NCBI RefSeq assembly: GCF_900176345.1
Contig: NZ_FWXU01000013.1
Location: 62,001 to 126,000 of the forward strand
Reading direction: 5' to 3'
Origin: Rhizobium sp. RU36D
GTDB taxonomy: Bacteria; Pseudomonadota; Alphaproteobacteria; Rhizobiales; Rhizobiaceae
Length of the DNA stretch: 64,000 nt
The position numbers and the translations under genes are program-made. Under the pieces are notes generated by a model. That model ran no database searches. It was not told the DNA's origin and worked only from the letters and a program-made list of their open reading frames with translations. Shown here piece by piece: positions 63,201 through 64,000 of the stretch. Within the stretch, counting starts at the first letter, position 1; every line of letters starts with the position of its first letter.

Positions 63201-63722
63201 CACGTCGCGATCGATGCCGGTATCGACCACGCCGACCACGACGCCCTTGCCCGTGAAGTTGTTGTCGAGCGCTTCTTGTGCGCCGATTGCGCCAAGACCC
63301 CAGTTGCGGTCGAATTCAGACACCGTGTTGATGTTGACCGAGAGATCGGCGCCCGGCGGCCGGGTGACGGCCTTGACCGTGTCGGTGGACGCAAAGGCGC
63401 CTGCGTTCACGGGGCGGGCCTGGCTCAGCGCCATATCCGTCGCCAGCCGGATCTCTTGCGAAAGGTTGGGCGCGATCGACAGCGCTTCGCTGCGGATGGC
63501 GTCTGCCCGGAACGGCGTCAGCCGCGCATTCTCATAGACCGACGCGATGAAGGACGAGTGGCCATAGGACGCTGCCTGCTTCAGCGCGTCAGACAGGGCC
63601 TGTGTCACTTCAGACGCCGGTGCAGCCTGGCTTACGCTTTGCGCATAGGCGGGAAGACAGCTCAGGCTGGTGGACACCATGAGAGTGCCGAGCAGTGCTG
63701 CATAAAGTGAACGCGAATTCAT
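60297..63722 (-). CDS. subtilisin-type serine protease autotransporter
   Basis: A 1141-residue type V secreted protease. Signal peptide residues 1-28 (YAALLGTLMVSTSLSCLPAY, cleavage after AYAQ). The S8 peptidase domain has the triad Asp167 (VVGVVDTGID), His225 (NGHGTHVAGI) and Ser493 (QGTSMAAPHVAGA), with oxyanion Asn368 in AAGN. Residues about 585-625 hold the passenger-associated repeat that ends in NGNLSPGQSPGLLTVNGNLT. The last 280 residues form the outer-membrane beta barrel, ending in the terminal aromatic LNVRW. The ATG at 63722 has GGGGT upstream; the open frame beyond it shows no further domain. It would act at the cell surface or be released. The 278 bases to the window end contain no gene I can support. 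Confidence 0.93.
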   Translation of the reverse strand: MNSRSLYAALLGTLMVSTSLSCLPAYAQSVSQAAPASEVTQALSDALKQAASYGHSSFIASVYENARLTPFRADAIRSEALSIAPNLSQEIRLATDMALSQARPVNAGAFASTDTVKAVTRPPGADLSVNINTVSEFDRNWGLGAIGAQEALDNNFTGKGVVVGVVDTGIDRDVAGTTHPEFEGRLDERSTALYHWYDPNLAIASGNVNDGFVRPANGTEDGNGHGTHVAGIIAAAQNGQGMQGVAPGATILSIQGLASFQKSEDVDNDGNFVINGVTYNAGTLAACGSDIYLTNADQCNQASNLGIGTDAAIAYLATQSDVRVINGSFGPNAGVGATTWNTGDLTDEATAVRASLRAGQIITMAAGNERGYAPVYGENPSGLGLFPFIRPGNAYAVNSAGQRIYTGSDNADFSDMTDAALTAAEAADGVQRGRIIVVVATDSQKVIAAYSNYCGVAADWCIAAPGGIDDDNIERPIYSAYPVGSYKALQGTSMAAPHVAGAVAVLIEAFPNYTPAQITNILFETAEDLGEAGTDRIYGRGFLRLDRALNSGAAGLNQNSTGEYVAGEDDKKGDKIVWTTPINSAGSFSKQGQGMVVVAGNASFAKGVNVQSGELRVDGTLGGGGVTVANGGTLSGNGTINANLTSNGNLSPGQSPGLLTVNGNLTLGNQAQTNIEVDGLAAQVGAGGFDRIAVTGSNRTATVAGVLAPLLRGISGSANNNFTPSLGHSFKFLEVANGQVVGSFASLLQPTSGLAANTRFDVVYGASNLTLATTPVSYANLRSFGVTQSAAARGVGGAIDAARPAAGVRPSDALQALFSNLYLSDATGLASGLEQATGQIYVDAGQSAVLSVGRFADGIWQHQTELSLQGAPEGDRARFWTQGGRWYGDHDGFEADSAGATFGVDIPLDTGWVGGAFRYESTDIAAGTHGNADLDTYHASLYGQAEVAMLEVSGRAGLTYGELDVSRRVSFGVGTASLLTSGDKGMGGFAEATVQKTLAFGETKAIPSLTFGYRAFGFDGTTEAGAYLPLTTPSKTFEEGHITAALTVSHRFDLANEFHLTPMATVGYRRDLLGISNTANARVLGTNFTTSGQEVGRDAFVGGIKLQAGKGDRVTFAAGYDVELRKGVNQHRVTGSLNVRW

Positions 63723-64000
63723 AACATACCCCAGATCACGTGAGCCGCAGACGCCATCTGACAAGACGGGATTCTGCGCCCTAATAGGAGATGCTAGGAA
63801 ACGCATTCGGGAATGGTTTACAAGCGTTAACCCCGGCGCAAAGTTGGCATATATTGGGTGGATCTGTGAGGCAAATGCGTCGAAAATCGCGATTTCGCCA
63901 CCAAAAAGCCGCTCAGATCCGCCATTTTCCGGCTTTGTTGGCTTGGTCGGCGGCCAATCTGCCAAATTTGGGAGTATTTGCTTGGGGCGCCGTCAGGGCC

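Noticed and set aside
16-64000. Many long antisense and alternate-frame reading frames over GC-rich genes
   Set aside because: They overlap clear genes, show composition of shadow frames (Ala/Arg/Gly/Pro-rich, no domains) and have no ribosome sites.
1-64000. tRNA, rRNA, phage integrase or prophage segments
   Set aside because: No such sequences were recognised by eye; a covariance or profile scan would be needed to exclude a missed tRNA.

Overview
The window looks like chromosome, chromid or large-plasmid DNA from a GC-rich alphaproteobacterium of the order Hyphomicrobiales, most likely family Rhizobiaceae. Reasons: dense short operons with ATGA and TGATG overlaps, many ABC and TRAP uptake systems, several GntR regulators, small families typical of rhizobia (DUF982, DUF2934, DUF1403 next to an ScpB paralogue), and dispersed palindromic intergenic elements resembling rhizobial mosaic elements. 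No rRNA, tRNA, CRISPR array, integrase or intact insertion sequence was found.

Layout. 1-8.7 kb: the 3' end of a biotin-dependent acyl-CoA carboxylase alpha subunit, an AT-richer Mrr-type endonuclease, a YhaO/YhaN (SbcDC-like) nuclease-ATPase pair and an unknown two-gene unit. 8.8-18.1 kb: a PAS-GGDEF diguanylate cyclase, a flavin monooxygenase operon (LLM oxygenase, aldo/keto reductase, flavin reductase) divergent from a HutC-type regulator and a Gfo/Idh/MocA dehydrogenase, an orphan TRAP binding protein and a DUF1403-ScpB pair. 18.1-25.3 kb: repeats, a phosphotransferase, an AraC regulator with a secreted PEBP protein, a duplicated scrap of an HPP-CBS gene, the intact HPP-CBS gene, a LysE exporter and a PNPOx-family flavoprotein. 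25.3-27.7 kb: an AT-richer insert carrying one reverse transcriptase behind about 400 bases of apparently non-coding DNA. 27.7-37.2 kb: anmK, small enzymes and a complete peptide-type ABC operon whose gaps are filled with palindromic elements. 37.5-43.1 kb: two chemoreceptors, small conserved proteins and a 7Fe ferredoxin. 43.2-51.9 kb: a divergent catabolic locus (AroQ, Gfo/Idh/MocA dehydrogenase, HpcH aldolase and AEC transporter on one side; DctPQM TRAP transporter and AroE-like dehydrogenase on the other) with two paralogous FCD-GntR regulators. 52.3-60 kb: a lipoprotein, a complete branched-chain-type ABC transporter, a 2-aminobenzoate-type CoA ligase and an arylformamidase-like hydrolase. 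60.3-63.7 kb: a subtilisin-type autotransporter.

Functional reading. Most of the window is scavenging and catabolism: peptide uptake, a probable shikimate/quinate-type module, a probable aryl-carboxylate or kynurenine-type module and a flavin monooxygenase module, each with its own regulator or importer. Sensing is provided by two chemoreceptors and a diguanylate cyclase. The strongest candidate for an undescribed system is the lone reverse transcriptase. It has intact catalytic motifs, no intron, retron or integrase features, atypical composition, and a long structured-looking leader, which is the architecture of defence-associated reverse transcriptases. The most unusual DNA architecture is in the peptide ABC operon, where the dppD-type gene is bracketed by two inverted copies of a 165-base element.
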